64,000 nucleotides of DNA from positions 9,197,380 to 9,261,379 of the forward strand of contig JAZAYU010000010.1 of assembly GCA_038501625.1 (NCBI GenBank), given 5' to 3'. The translations under genes were made by a program, and so were the position numbers. The notes below the pieces were generated by a model. That model saw only the letters and a list, made by a program, of their open reading frames with translations, did not search any database and was not told where the DNA came from. Within the stretch, counting starts at the first letter, position 1; each line of letters starts with the position of its first letter. Origin of the DNA: Corbicula japonica. Its lineage: Eukaryota; Mollusca; Bivalvia; Venerida; Cyrenidae. Positions 11,851 to 23,771 of this stretch are shown one piece after another.

Positions 11851-12536
11851 TCGCCCGGCTCGGACACCAATTAAAGGGCCAGTTTAGTGTTACACATATT
11901 TCATTATAAGCATAAATACGGTTATTCTTAAAGTGTCATGAGATCTGATATCGCTTTGAAATAGTTTCTAGGCTTTGAACCGCGAAATTTCATTTTTATT
12001 CGCAACAAATAATGAACATTTTACAATATAAGCATCACATAAAAATACGACTGCAGCTTAATCTACCCACTATTATTACACTTACTGTATATTTATGTAT
12101 GACACCAGCAGGTTACAAGGCAATAACCTGTGGCTATGTTGTTGTTGTTTTTTATAAGCTCGCCCATTTCGCATCCATGGATGCAGAGGACAGGTACAGG
12201 TGATAAAATCCATTAGACTGGTATAAGTGATAAAATCTGAAACCTGTCTAATGCTTTTCTTGGTTTGAGCGCAAAACTGCGGATTGGCGTTGAGAAATTT
12301 ATTTTTTCGTAGTTTTGGTTAAATTTTATTTGTAACATATGAAAGATGACAACATAAGAAAAATAAATTATCCGAATTGTGAGGAAATATGTTGTATATG
12401 TGATAGATGAGACATAAATTAAACAATTGATTCTAAACTTTTTGGAGACCTCTGGAGACGGGGTTTGAGTTCAGTATTTTACAGTAGACAGCGTTAAGCT
12501 GTTTATTTGGCCTACTTTAGTAATCAAAATCAATGC

Positions 12537-12540
12537 ATTA

Positions 12541-12610
<70 letters not shown>
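12537..12610. repeat. (ATT)n microsatellite
   Basis: About 24 trinucleotide units with one early G interruption. Open frames across it translate to poly-Ile or poly-Tyr and are artefacts. Confidence 0.97.
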
Positions 12611-13952
12611 CCAGCTTTCAGAATGCGAAAAACTCGACGCGGGCGATCGAAGTTCTCCAATGAAATTTATAAAAACTCGATTTACTCCCTTTACATTGAA
12701 GTATCAGTTTTCTCCATGGTAAAAATTGATATTTATGTGTTGTTTTTTGTATTAACACATTATCGATCAAAATGAATTAAACCGGATTACGTCTTATGCA
12801 ACTGAAATGTGTTAATCCAATCGTCAGTTACCAGTTAACCTCGTTCTGACTCAATAAGCACTTCAGAAATTTGATTCGCTGTTTAAAAGGTCCTTATCTA
12901 AAGAAGCACATGGCACCTTTTTGTAGTTCACACGTTTTCTGTTTCTTTAGTTTAAACTTACTAGTGTGAATCTTGAAACCGAGGTGACTGTTTCTTTGTA
13001 AAATGATGTACAGCTTTGCCTAAAAGCGAACACAAGAAAGAGGTGCAGAAGGAAATTCAGTACGACCTCAAAATTCAAAATATAGCAGAATCCAAATGAT
13101 ACGTCTCCGCATTTTAACAATAATACTGTAAACGGTTTACGTACAATAAGGAACCGGTGCCACGAATCAACAGGGACCGTTCTTGTATAACATTTTTTTT
13201 AAACACTTTTAAATTGATATTCCTGAACGAATAAACCAGCGTTTAATGCACCAACCACTAATATTCGCTAACTTGCAGACAGAGTACTGACTCAAATTAT
13301 ATCCTAACTTCTCCAAATCATAAAAGCTTTAACATTAACAGGAAACATCGACAATTTCGGCGAGACCCAATGCATTTTGTTAAGTAAAACTATCTGTTTT
13401 GTATTTTACAAGACTACCAAGAAATTTATTGACCTGAAATGATATATGCAGCAACAATTAACATCGTTGAAGTTCCGTGACATTCAGATTTTTTCTACTT
13501 ACATTTTGTAAATTGGAGTTTTTTGTACCGAAGTTGATCACATCGTGAGATAGGGACGTCGAGGTTCCGTTGAAAGGGACAACAAGGCAACACGAAACGC
13601 ATTTCGCACAACGAGGCACCGTCTTGATTCGTCACCGTGGTTTTCATGTGTCGATGTCAAGACTGCTTTACACTACTGAACCATCGGAAATGAAATGGAC
13701 GGGTCCAGTGTCTAAAAATCGTTAAAATCTCCCTAGTAAATTACTCACAACAAAATTTTATGCAAGTGGGTCAATACACATCGACAAAAAGCAAGCTTTT
13801 CTGAAACAATCCATATTATTCCGATTTATTTTGAACTTGAAACCGGTAAAGAAAACGATAACATGTTCCGTCACATTTTTCTTTTAAATCAATGTAACGA
13901 TGGTAAACAGAAATTGATGCGTTTGCAATAAATGTTTCATAAAATTTTGATA

Positions 13953-14040
13953 AAAAGCTTCCGAGGCACCGTTGTACGGGACAACAAGGCAACACAAAAC
14001 GCAATTCGCACAACAAGGCACCGTTCTGATTCGTCATCGT
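13953..14040 (+). repeat. Solo fragment of the long-TIR element arm
   Basis: About 85 bp match the outer part of the right arm (13550-13640) in the same orientation, containing GGGACAACAAGGCAACAC and ending at ATTCGTCATCGTG. The match stops at the same terminal motif as the full element. Confidence 0.7.
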
Positions 14041-16592
14041 GTTATCGCAACCTTAGAAATATTTTAGAAAGTCATTTTTTTTCTCTAAATTTGGACCTTT
14101 TTGGATCAAAATTACGTCTGAAGTGAAAAACTTTGCCCTACAACCTTTTTTAAAAATTTCTTAAGATAACTTCGAATTTCTTTGGCATACCCTTATGGGA
14201 ACCTTAGAAACATTTTACAAGTAGATAAATTTCCAAATTACGAAAAGAAATGTAATAAGACTATTTAGAAGTGTCAAGAAAAATAAAGCTTGAAAATCCT
14301 TTAAATTCTATTTGCAATCAAACACAAAAACGAAGCATCGCAAAACAACAACAGATCAAATGCCCACATGATCTATATGATACTGACAATATCCAATGTT
14401 CTTTAAAAGAACTTTTAAATGTAAAGAGAGAAGTCAACAATTTTTGTCATTCATTTTCGCAACCATGAAATTAAAGGCCAAAACACACTTTTACAAATAC
14501 CTCTTACTGTATACATATTTTAAACAAGATAATCTTAGATATTGTTGTTAGTAACTCATTGCTCATGAAGGCATTTAAATTGATGTTTAGTGTCGCTTTG
14601 TTGTTGTGTTTGGCTGCAGAATTAAGCGATTTTTTAAGGTCAAATTTTTTTTCTTTTCTGTTCTAACTTTTCTTAACGTATAAATAATAAACATAAATAA
14701 AATTATTTATTACTGCAAATTTTGACGGAACTGCAATTTTCCGTGAGAGAGATTTTGATATTCTTCCCTTTTGTCAATCACCATACAATGACAACTGTCA
14801 TATCATACAACGTGACAGTCTAAAACCATTATCAAGAAGAGGCAGCTACGGCGTACCATATATTTGCATTCATTTAGGTAAAATGGGATAGGCAAGTACT
14901 TCAACGTCCTTTGTTAATAAACCATATACCTGATTTTGTAGCTCGATATCATATTACCTAAATTTCCCTTTGCCCAGTGTGGGAGAAATACGGTTAAAGC
15001 ACTGCTAACAAATTTCATTAGAAATCGCGATTGATTTTGGATTTGTTTACCATACAAAAGCACCACCTGTCGGTCAGAAATATTATATAGCGATGTCTCT
15101 AGACGTTCGTCAGAGCAGTGTGACACTGATCAATGACAGAACGTCTAGATGATCTAGTCTGATAAATTTCGTGTCAATTCGATTGTATATGCAGCTTTTT
15201 TCTAGAGAGTGTCGCGAAATCAAAATTAAAGTAAAACAATCTCAAGAGTGGTTTTGAGAGTTATCATGGATGAACTTGTATGTGCCGTTTATAGAAACTG
15301 AAACAATTTATGAACATTTGATATATTGTTCTACAAAGTTCAAAACCAAACCAAGAAGTAAACGTTCAATAATAACCTATCAAGCAATGAAAATATGTGC
15401 ACCTGGTGTTCATTGTCGGTTTCTAATCCACAATTCTTCACTTTTGTTTTTCATTTAAAACATTACTTTGGTATGAAAGAGTCCAGCACTGTATACGTTT
15501 CTAATCCTTGTAATGTTCAGTTACTTTTCTATATACTATAACCCCATCACAAATATTTAATAACATTAAAACGCAATTTAAATCACACATAAATAAAATA
15601 TTCTTTTCATAAACTTATTTTTACTGCCGCTGAATACTCGTATCTATGATAAATACTGTTCAAATAGTTTATTCAGACTTGCAAAGAATATTGATTATAA
15701 TTTTGTTTACTGTATTCTCAAATATAAATATCATAATACGAGGTGTACCATCGATATGAATTATAAATATTGTGTTACTTGGCCTACTATTCATAAATTT
15801 TAAATCATATGAAATCGAAGTCGATATTTATTTTGAAGAAATTATCATTTATATATTTGGTAACAGAAAAAGGAATGCTATGTTTTGCTGGGTTTATATC
15901 AATAGATACAATGCACCATACAAAATACTTCATTCTTTTCTGAACTGTATGTTATCCATATTTTTGTGCTATTTCAGTTATTTATAATTCAGTATTTCGC
16001 CTACATGGATATGAACAGTTGTAATGTTTAAATTCAATAAATATTTGACTCTACTAGACTGTGTTTCATAAAGTATAATTTACAGTATTTTTTCTCAACT
16101 GCGTTTGGAGAAAAATAAAGAGGTATGAAATATCCAACACTGTTATAAGTTCTTATAAAAAATCCATTTTTTACATCAGGAAGATGTTATCTAATTTACT
16201 TACGCAATAAGGAATTTGCAACCTAAGGCTGTCATTTAGACATCCATTGTAGACATTTAGTATATTCAATCAGAGCTGTAATCAAGGCCTTTGTGAACGA
16301 TAACATTTATTTGTATAATACATGCTTACTATTTATAGTAAAATAATGGTAAAGTCTTTCGAGTGAGAATAGCCTAGGCTGGGACTTATTAAAATAATCG
16401 GTCCTCGGCGAGGAGCGCGCAAGCCGCAATGTTTCTTTTTTTCACATAATATATTCAAAGTGGTAATGTCTCTGCATTTAGCAGAAATATCAATTTCAGT
16501 GTATTATTTCTAAAAGGAAATATTTTATATTTTACTCGCATCTTAGATTTGAATCGTGAATATACAGACATTGGATCACTTTTTTGTTCTTC
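14041..16592. other. Gene-free AT-rich stretch
   Basis: Only short open frames (up to about 71 codons) without motifs or splice context. I see no repeat family in it. Confidence 0.5.
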
Positions 16593-16596
16593 ACAG

Positions 16597-16700
16597 GTAA
16601 AAGCATTTTTGTGGTGAGCGGCTTTTTGTTAAGTTGTGTCACTGTATGTGACATTTTTATGCTTGCTGAACCTCCACAAAAGATGTTGAAATCCATTAAG
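16597..16700 (+). pseudogene. Exon-like fragment, unknown protein
   Basis: A 104-bp stretch lies between TTCTTCACAG and a donor AAG|GTAAAT. Its open frame begins KSIFVVSGFLLSCVTVCDI and ends KMLKSIK. The inverted counterpart in block 1 (about 6140-6000, minus) has an inserted segment and an in-frame stop. The strand-rich pattern (IFVVSG...VTVCDI) could be a propeller blade. It ends in phase 0, whereas the exon-like piece at 17700 needs phase 1, so the two do not join directly. Weak evidence. Confidence 0.3.
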
Positions 16701-17699
16701 GTAAATTTCATCTTTATGTCTGAATAAAACTTTTAAGAAAATATAATATGTTAAAGAGGTCTGGGAAAAATTAAAAATAAACATGATGTTTAAGGCGTGG
16801 TTTTTAACATGTTTAATGGTAATACAGTGCTAAAGTTATTGTTCATAGTTAATAAACGGCTACAAGGAAATGAAATTACCTTGACTGCACTTGCAGCTTC
16901 GTTCTGATTTTGGAAACCCAGTTAAGATAAAAAAAAATCGCTGCTGTTACCTATATCATGTTTACATCAGAAAATTATTTTGTGAACAAAGTGAAAAGAT
17001 TTAATTTTGCAAAGAAAACAGATTTGCATTGCTGAAATTTAATCGCCCGGTCGGTCGAGTGATTTGGACGCTTCAGTCGACTCAAAGGATCATTTACTCG
17101 CCATCGAGAGGAATTGTACACATATGAAAATGAATATACATAGACAAACGTAATTATCTCATGTCGCGAAAAAATGGCTGTCTTTTCTTAATTTAACTTT
17201 ATCTTAACTTTATTAGAATTGCAGTTATAATTCCTTTAAGTATTCAACAAATGTCTGACAAAAATATTGTGAATTTCTAAACAGCACTGTCAGCTATTCA
17301 GCCCAGTAACTTTCAAGACGCCATAACTGTCAAGTTTAGAACAGCACAGATTTTAAACATTTGATTATCAATCTTTCGTCATCGGTGAGAAGTATTTTTT
17401 TCAATGCATGCGAACGAATGTGCTCATAATTTACTTAATAAATATTAATTTGTTATTACTTGCCTTCAACATTTCAAATTCTTTTCTTACATTCTAAAAT
17501 ATTTGGAATACTAACAAAAACATTGAAAGTAATGGCCTATATTGTACATCATACTGTGCATTCTGGGAAGTCCTACTTTATAAACTTGTAAACAAATATG
17601 GATGTAAAATTATAAGTACAGTCACATGGAAAATGCTGTTTGTACATTTCTACTGTTGCTTAATAAATTATCTTCTGAGACATTGTTGACCTTGTTACG

Positions 17700-17780
17700 G
17701 ACTGTCTTCCTGTGCAAGTAATTGTTCACAACAATGAAAGTATAGGAAGTTTGGACTCCCATAGAGAGTTTGTTTTCAAG
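17700..17780 (+). pseudogene. Second copy of the NHL-like exon fragment
   Basis: Same-strand copy of 5302-5381. The frame is open and the donor (CAAG|GTAAGA) is intact, but the acceptor AG is lost (TTACGG). Conserved residues include IV..N.SI.SLDSHR..VFK. Confidence 0.35.
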
Positions 17781-18244
17781 GTAAGAAATTTCTACATATT
17801 TATCTTTTATTTTGACTTTTGCTTGACATTTAACATTCATGTGCTGTATAAATGTTAAATCAAGCTAAAGGAGGTTTTGAAGTCAGAAAAAATTACTTGC
17901 CTGAAATTAGGATCTCACCCACCCAACCAGCGTCAACTCTTCCACAACAAACGATACAACCTTAATCTTATAATAAACTCGAACTAGAAACACGTTGTGT
18001 ACATTACGATACTCACGCCTGTGATTGCCATTTCATAAAGCAGTTACATTTCACATAACTATTAAAATATCAAGCATCAAGTTTATTTATAATTAATACT
18101 ACATTGTATTTGAATTTAACAAATGAGCGTAAATGTTTACTACTAACTCGACCTTCAGATCGCTCTTGTTGTTTATTATTATGAGACTGACGCGCTACCA
18201 AGGCACTAACTAACAAACAACAAACGAATTACAACTACAAACTA

Positions 18245-18273
18245 CCCCCCCCCCGCCCCCCCCCCCCCCCCCC
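18245..18273 (+). repeat. Poly-C run with one G interruption
   Basis: A 29-base run that is all C except for one G. A likely site of replication slippage or sequencing error. Confidence 0.95.
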
Positions 18274-18875
18274 ACTAAAAAATACAGGTATTCCTATGCT
18301 TCTTAATATGCAAATTTCTTTTGAAATGGCATAAGAAATAAAGTTGAAAAATAAGTAAAAATGTTTAAAAAGTGACACTTTGATTTCTTAACCGGGTAAG
18401 ACAATTTCAATTTAGGGATAATGTTTTTTTCTAGACGATTTTAACTTTTTTCTCAATTTGTCCTGTCAACATGTTCATGTACGAGTAATATTTACCCATA
18501 TAAAAATGATAATGAAAATGAATACTTTTTTAAAATTTAAATGAGACATTTGCCGCACATTTAGCTCAGAAATATTTTTAAAAAATGTAAATTTATTGCG
18601 GAGATCGTTTTATGTAAATAAATATTATTGGACTGCCCCTAACGAGAAAACAGAAGGAACAACAGAAGATTATAGAACATAGTCAAAGAAAATAAATCCT
18701 GTATATCACAGAAACTGTTCACACTATTTCAATATTTTATATTAGACCTTTGAAAAAAACCTTTTTTAAAACACAACATGTCAAATTATGCTGCATCTAC
18801 CTATGCAAAACTCACCTAAGTTGTGGGAACTAAAAATTATCAAAATGAAACATTTTTCCTTTGATTAGGGAAATC

Positions 18876-18945
18876 CTTTGATTTTTATGATAATGCCAAA
18901 GATCTCATCTCATTTGATTTTTATGATAATGCCAAAGATCTCCAA
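18876..18945. repeat. 38-bp tandem duplication
   Basis: A TTTGATTTTTATGATAATGC segment followed by CAAAGATCTC occurs twice head to tail. Block 1 of the duplication has a single diverged counterpart (about 3620-3650), so this arose after the larger duplication. Confidence 0.8.
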
Positions 18946-20122
18946 TAGCGTTCTTAAGACTGGCTTTTTTTAGCACAACAGGTAATCCTTATCAGTGACA
19001 TCAATCTAAGTTGCCCGTATGTCAGACATTGGCCAGTGTTTACATTCTTTGTCTGTCTATTGAAAGTCGCTGCAGATGCTGGGCAGTGGCAAAATTTCTC
19101 TTTGAAATACAAGGAAAATGAATTTAATATTAAGCAGAAAAGTGAAGGGTATAAACATTGTTGTTGGGGTGAATGTTGAAGTTACTTCCATTATTGTGAA
19201 AAAAGTCAATATGAAATGAAAGGAGTTTTTTCATCCCATTCCCAAGCCAATAACCAAGCCTGAAAAAATGTCAAAGGTGAATCAAGTTATGTGCAACCAA
19301 CACATTAAAAGAACCCTCGGATGTGAAAAGAAGCACATACATTTGCAGTCTACACTTTCTGGGAGGGCAGAGTCCGACTAATGTGCACCTGATCCATTTT
19401 CGGCTAGAGATACTGCAGAACAGATTTGCCTTATTTCTTAAAATATTTTTTTTCAAAGAAGCGTGTTTCTTAATGTATTTCAGTTTTTTTTTGTTTAAAT
19501 GTCATATGATGATTAGGTTATGATATGAACCCCTAACCTTTAAATTTATGTCATTCAATTCCATGTTTATTAAAAAGGTGTTTGCAAAAAAAACAACAAC
19601 ATTTGCTTGTTAATTATACAGTAAATGGGTAGACCTCGATCTAACTGTGTTCATTCGCTATTTGGAGCTTACTTCTAACCCTGGACCTAAATTTGACATA
19701 AATTGTAAAAAGTATTATGCTTTCATTTCAAGGTTGCAAGAAAATCTTTTAAAAGACCAGCCCTATCAGAGAGAATGTCCGCAATTAAACATAGTAAAAA
19801 GGCTTGTTTTTAGCCCTCTACACTCTAACCAATGTTTTAGTTGATAAACAGAATGATCTTAAATTATTCCAAATTGAAATTTTGCTCCAGGAATATCATC
19901 GTCAGTTAATTTAATTTGCAATAAGAAAGAGCAGTTTGCCATTGTTTTGTATAGAAACAAAGCATATTCAGTAAATGTTTGTATGAGGTTTACCTTTTGA
20001 CCATCTTAATCCTCTGCTAGAGATAAGTGACGTCAGAGCTGAAAGGCGCTATTGTGTGAACTTATCTTTTTCTAACCACAAGTATATTTCTAATCAAGTA
20101 TAGCATTTCTTTTCCTTTTCAG

Positions 20123-20232
20123 ACTTTCAAAGACATCAGACCTGAAGATAAACCAAAGATATAAGAATGGAGGCGTTACAGCTTAAGTTTATCCCGGACT
20201 CTGAATATATCGGGTCTCAGTAAACATTGCTT
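20123..20232 (+). pseudogene. 5' exon fragment of a Mab-21-like gene
   Basis: Matches the first about 110 bp of the exon at 3542 (minus), including the acceptor TTTCCTTTTCAG just upstream and the ATGGAGG start context. An extra base after the start shifts the frame, and it reaches TAA at the sequence ...GGGTCTCAGTAA. The match ends at AACATTGCTT, where the inverted-repeat nest begins. The rest of the gene is absent, so this is a truncated relic left by the inverted duplication. Confidence 0.75.
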
Positions 20233-20381
20233 ATATATAGAATTTTCCCGATGAAATAAACGTGGTATTTCACTGCTTTCAAACAGTGGAATATCAATTT
20301 TATTTTCACTGATTTTTTCACGTTGGTACCCAAACGCACATAACATACCAAATGAGAACGTTTAGAAAACGGGCTAAAATT

Positions 20382-20397
20382 TGACGTCATGACGTCA
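20382..20397. promoter_or_regulatory. Two adjoining CRE palindromes (left arm)
   Basis: TGACGTCA occurs twice back to back (20382-20389 and 20390-20397). This is the consensus CREB/ATF site. Regulatory activity is an inference only. Confidence 0.4.
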
Positions 20398-21348
20398 CGT
20401 CATAATCACGGTTTTGGCGCCGTTTCTTGCAACTATTCCTTCAAATTCACATAATTACAACCTTGTAACGTTTTACAAAATATTACAAATCTGATTGGCT
20501 AACAAGTGTCACGTGACTGCGTTTCATTTCTCAATGAAGTCGTATCGGACTACTTTTGATAAATATTTATCATTGACTTGTTTATTTGCCCCGCCCAGCC
20601 ATCATTCAAAGTCTACAACTCTACATACCTTATTTCACTCCCAATTAAACGAGCACTAAATCAATAATGAAGAGGGAAATTTAAAGTAAGCAGTTACGTC
20701 ACGATAGATCATAACTCACTACGTCATATAGTAAGTTGTGACGTAATCGAACAAATGTTTACATTTCTAAGCGCCATGATTGATTCTGTCAAATAAAGGA
20801 TTTATGTTTGAAATATTTTAAAGAATTGGAGGATTAAATAAAAACAATAACAACATTTGGACAAGACCCGAATATGCTAGAAGTGTTTACCGTGGTATAC
20901 GTATGTAACGACTAGAATTTGAAAGTGTTTCATTCTTATACCGCAGCAGGGAGCTTCGTTTTCACCAAAAGTGTCGGGATAGGGTTTAAATTATAGTAAA
21001 TGAGAAGGAATAATGCATGTGGATATATTGATCGGGACCGATTAACGGTATGTACATTTTGTATTCGCAATGAGTTTCTATGAATTTTCTTTCCATTTTG
21101 AAGATTTTATATTATTTTTATTTGTAAAAGTCATTGGACTCAATAATTATTTTTAAAGGAAAAGTGTCACTGGAGTCAACAAATCAACATTTGTAAAAAT
21201 ATCGCGGTTTGAAATCGGCCATTTTGTAACGTAGAAATTTGAATCATCCAAGCCGATGGTATTACTCCGCGAAAAGTAAACCACATCTATCGTAAATAAA
21301 AAGTTTGTCAAAGGTTATAAATAAAATGTGATAGTAGGTTGTAATTAT

Positions 21349-21510
21349 AAGGATTGAATGCTATTTTCGTGCGTTTCATCGATGTATGAAATGTCAGTTG
21401 CCTTACATCTAATTTGTACATAAACACCTTCGGTGTTTATGCAAATTAGATGTTCGGCAACTGACATTTCATACATCGATGAAACGCACGAAAATAACAT
21501 TCAATCCTTA
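21349..21510. repeat. 162-bp near-perfect hairpin
   Basis: Arms of about 78 bp (TAAGGATTGAATG... / ...CATTCAATCCTTA) meet at AAACACC-TTC-GGTGTTT with only a few mismatches. It lies within the inverted-repeat nest. Confidence 0.85.
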
Positions 21511-21895
21511 AGCAAATTTTGCATTAAAGCATAAAATAAAAAGAAAATTTGTTTTTACAGTGAAAGATAGAAATATATTTCACTCGTGAACTCCGGAATT
21601 ATGTAGCTTCACTCGTGACTTCGCCACTCGTGAAAATACGAATTCCGGAGCTTACTCGGTGAAATATATTTCTATCTTACACTGGTAAAAAAATATTCTC
21701 TATGTATTTCACGCCAATATGATACGAAAATTGCGTTAAACATGCTATGGTACAGGTAAATAGAGGATATTTGTTTTTACCAGTGTAAGATAGAAATATA
21801 TTTCACCGAGTGAGCTCCGGAATTGGTATTTTCACGAGTGGCGAAGCCACGAGTGAAAATACATAATTCCGGAGATCACGAGTTTCTCTCCGATG

Positions 21896-21911
21896 TGACG
21901 TCATGACGTCA
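21896..21911. promoter_or_regulatory. Two adjoining CRE palindromes (right arm)
   Basis: TGACGTCA at 21896-21903 and 21904-21911 mirrors the pair in the left arm. Function is not shown by sequence. Confidence 0.4.
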
Positions 21912-22066
21912 TACGACCAAACTTGAGTCCGATTTCTAAACGTTCTCATTCGGAATGTTATGTGCGTTTGGGTACCAACGTCAAAAAACAGTGAAAATAA
22001 AAATGATATTCCACGGTTTGAAAACAGTGGAATACCACATTTATTTCACCGGGAAAAATCTATATT

Positions 22067-23695
22067 TCACTGAAAAGCATAAAATAAAATATAATTTTCG
22101 TAAAATTTTCAATTGAGCAGTTGTATGTTCTTGACATGTCATAATAATATACATAATGCGAGCATTTTTGCATCTTTTTAGCGTATCCAAACTTTCTTCG
22201 ACGTTATATAACCGCTAAAGCCAGACGGTGAACTCTTGTTATTATAACATGTTATTTCCAGTTGTTTAAATTTTCGAAATATGATATAAAAATGGATTTC
22301 TTCAGGTTAAATTTTTCGTAAAAATTAGAAAGTAAATTCATGTAATGGTTTTCTTTCGGGTGATAGATGGCGTTTTCTCAATAACCGTCGTCGGCAAGTG
22401 GAAATATCTTGCAAGTTGCAATAACACTTTATATAAACCGATTGTATCTTCTACCGGATATAGCGCACTGATTGTCACAAAAACGTAGTAAACAGTTCAA
22501 AAAAATGAATTTTGTATGTATTGTAATGAGAAATTCAATCGACAAATACATGTTCAAGAGGCGATTCTCGTAGCACGTGTTATGAAAGACGTTGTTACCC
22601 TTTTTATTCAATATACTTTAAAAAATCAATTTAATCACTCACATAAAATACCATTTGCAGTGTGTACTGTTATAAAATCAGCGTAAATGTTTATGTTTTA
22701 ACACGTTTTGAGAGGTATTCTCATGCTAGTGATGATGAAACATATCATTTTTATTCTTACAATTATAAGAATACCATACAATCAATATAACATCAAAACG
22801 TCAGACCAAACTCATGTAGCTTCGACCCAGACTGTATCATTTATTGAACATGTTAACTCAATCATTTGTATGTTTCTAGTGATCTTTGTATATCAGTTAT
22901 GGCGATTTTTTAAAGATGATTTTAGTCAATTTTTCGGATTTAAAACAACGGCTTGATGTAAAAACATGTATTAAGAGTGGTTCGTACAGAAATGTGATAC
23001 GTTATGAAATATAAGTGCCTCGGTGCCTTTATAAACTGCGGCGACACGAAACAATTGGATCTACCTGACTTTATTAGTTAACACCCAGGCCGCTCTGAGA
23101 ACTACAATTTACCACAAGCGATTATTAATTCCGTCCCAAAATGTTTTGGATTTGATAAACAAAGACTGAGGGATTTTTTAAGTAATAGTTTCGAAACTCA
23201 ATAAATACATACGGTAGGCGTGACATACTAATTAATTATGTTGCAAAGCAAGTTATTTAAATACTGATATTTTAAACTGATGATAAATCCTTTACTCAAC
23301 GTACGACCAATGTAGATCATCGTCAGCTGAAACATCCATTTCATCGGAATATACAATGGCCACTTGTTTTCAGAAGTATTCTAATAAATGTCATAGCAAA
23401 CAGTGTACAGCAAAAACAACATACTCCATATCCCATGGAGTAAAATGTCAAATGGAACTTTAGTAAAGGAATCAATGTCTTGTTTTCCGCCCAAGGATTG
23501 ACTATCACGAAGGTCTTCCCTTGAGAGTGAGGTATGTTCCCATGCTGATTTCAGTTAAAAATTAACGAATTCGCTTTCTAACATATTCTCATAATACATT
23601 TATACTAGCCATTTAAATTCTGTTTTTACAACTGATTTGTGTAAACTATGTGTATGCCAATTTATAAGTTACAAAAACAGTTTATAGTTTATTTC
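22067..23695. other. Gene-free AT-rich stretch
   Basis: The longest open frame (82 codons, 22708-22956) begins at TTG and is hydrophobic, with no known motif. Nothing else could be supported. Confidence 0.45.
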
Positions 23696-23771
23696 GAGGT
23701 ATGTTATAATAAAAAATTAAACGGCCGCCAAGCTGCGTTGGGCCTGACCGTTTAATTTTTATACCACCCTC
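23696..23771. repeat. Short hairpin element
   Basis: GAGGTAT and AAAAATTAAACGG pair with CCGTTTAATTTTT and ATACCACCCTC around a GC-rich loop (CCGCCAAGCTGCGTTGGGCC). It could be a small foldback element. No target duplication is identified. Confidence 0.6.

Larger units (their letters stand above)
11196..13640. mobile_element. 2.4-kb element with 421-bp inverted terminal arms
   Basis: The left arm 11196-11616 is repeated in reverse complement at 13220-13640 with few differences. The outer termini are CCACGGTGACGAATC and its complement. The 1.6-kb interior has no transposase-like frame. It includes a GC-rich patch starting CAGGGGC at 11806, which resembles a hAT-type end, and an ATT microsatellite. 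No clear target-site duplication flanks it. A third arm copy ends at the same terminal motif at 14038, which supports that boundary. Class unassigned; probably a non-autonomous long-TIR or foldback DNA transposon. Confidence 0.7.
16593..20232. repeat. Block 2 of the rearranged, mostly inverted duplication
   Basis: Counterpart of 3419-6150, as listed for block 1. Pieces specific to this block include a poly-C run (18245-18273), a 38-bp tandem duplication (about 18876-18945) and about 1 kb of unmatched sequence (19000-20000). Divergence is moderate, with many small indels, so it is not an assembly duplicate. Confidence 0.75.
20233..22066. mobile_element. 1.8-kb nest of inverted repeats (foldback/MITE composite)
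   Basis: Outer arms of about 180 bp (20233-20415 and 21885-22066, reverse complements) carry shared segments such as GGTACCCAAACGCACATAAC on the left. Nested inside are a 162-bp hairpin (21349-21510), an inverted pair 21617-21703/21758-21844, and smaller hairpins at 21558-21684 and 21795-21890 built from a CTCCGGAATT core. No coding sequence is seen. Both outer arms carry paired TGACGTCA sites. Confidence 0.65.

Noticed and set aside
12507..12775. Open frames with poly-Ile and poly-Tyr
   Set aside because: Translation of the ATT microsatellite.
19647..19844. Frame containing LELTSNPGP, recalling the ELNPGP/2A-like motif of some retrotransposon ORFs
   Set aside because: The key D-x-E-x-N-P-G-P spacing is not met, and no reverse transcriptase or endonuclease sequence follows.
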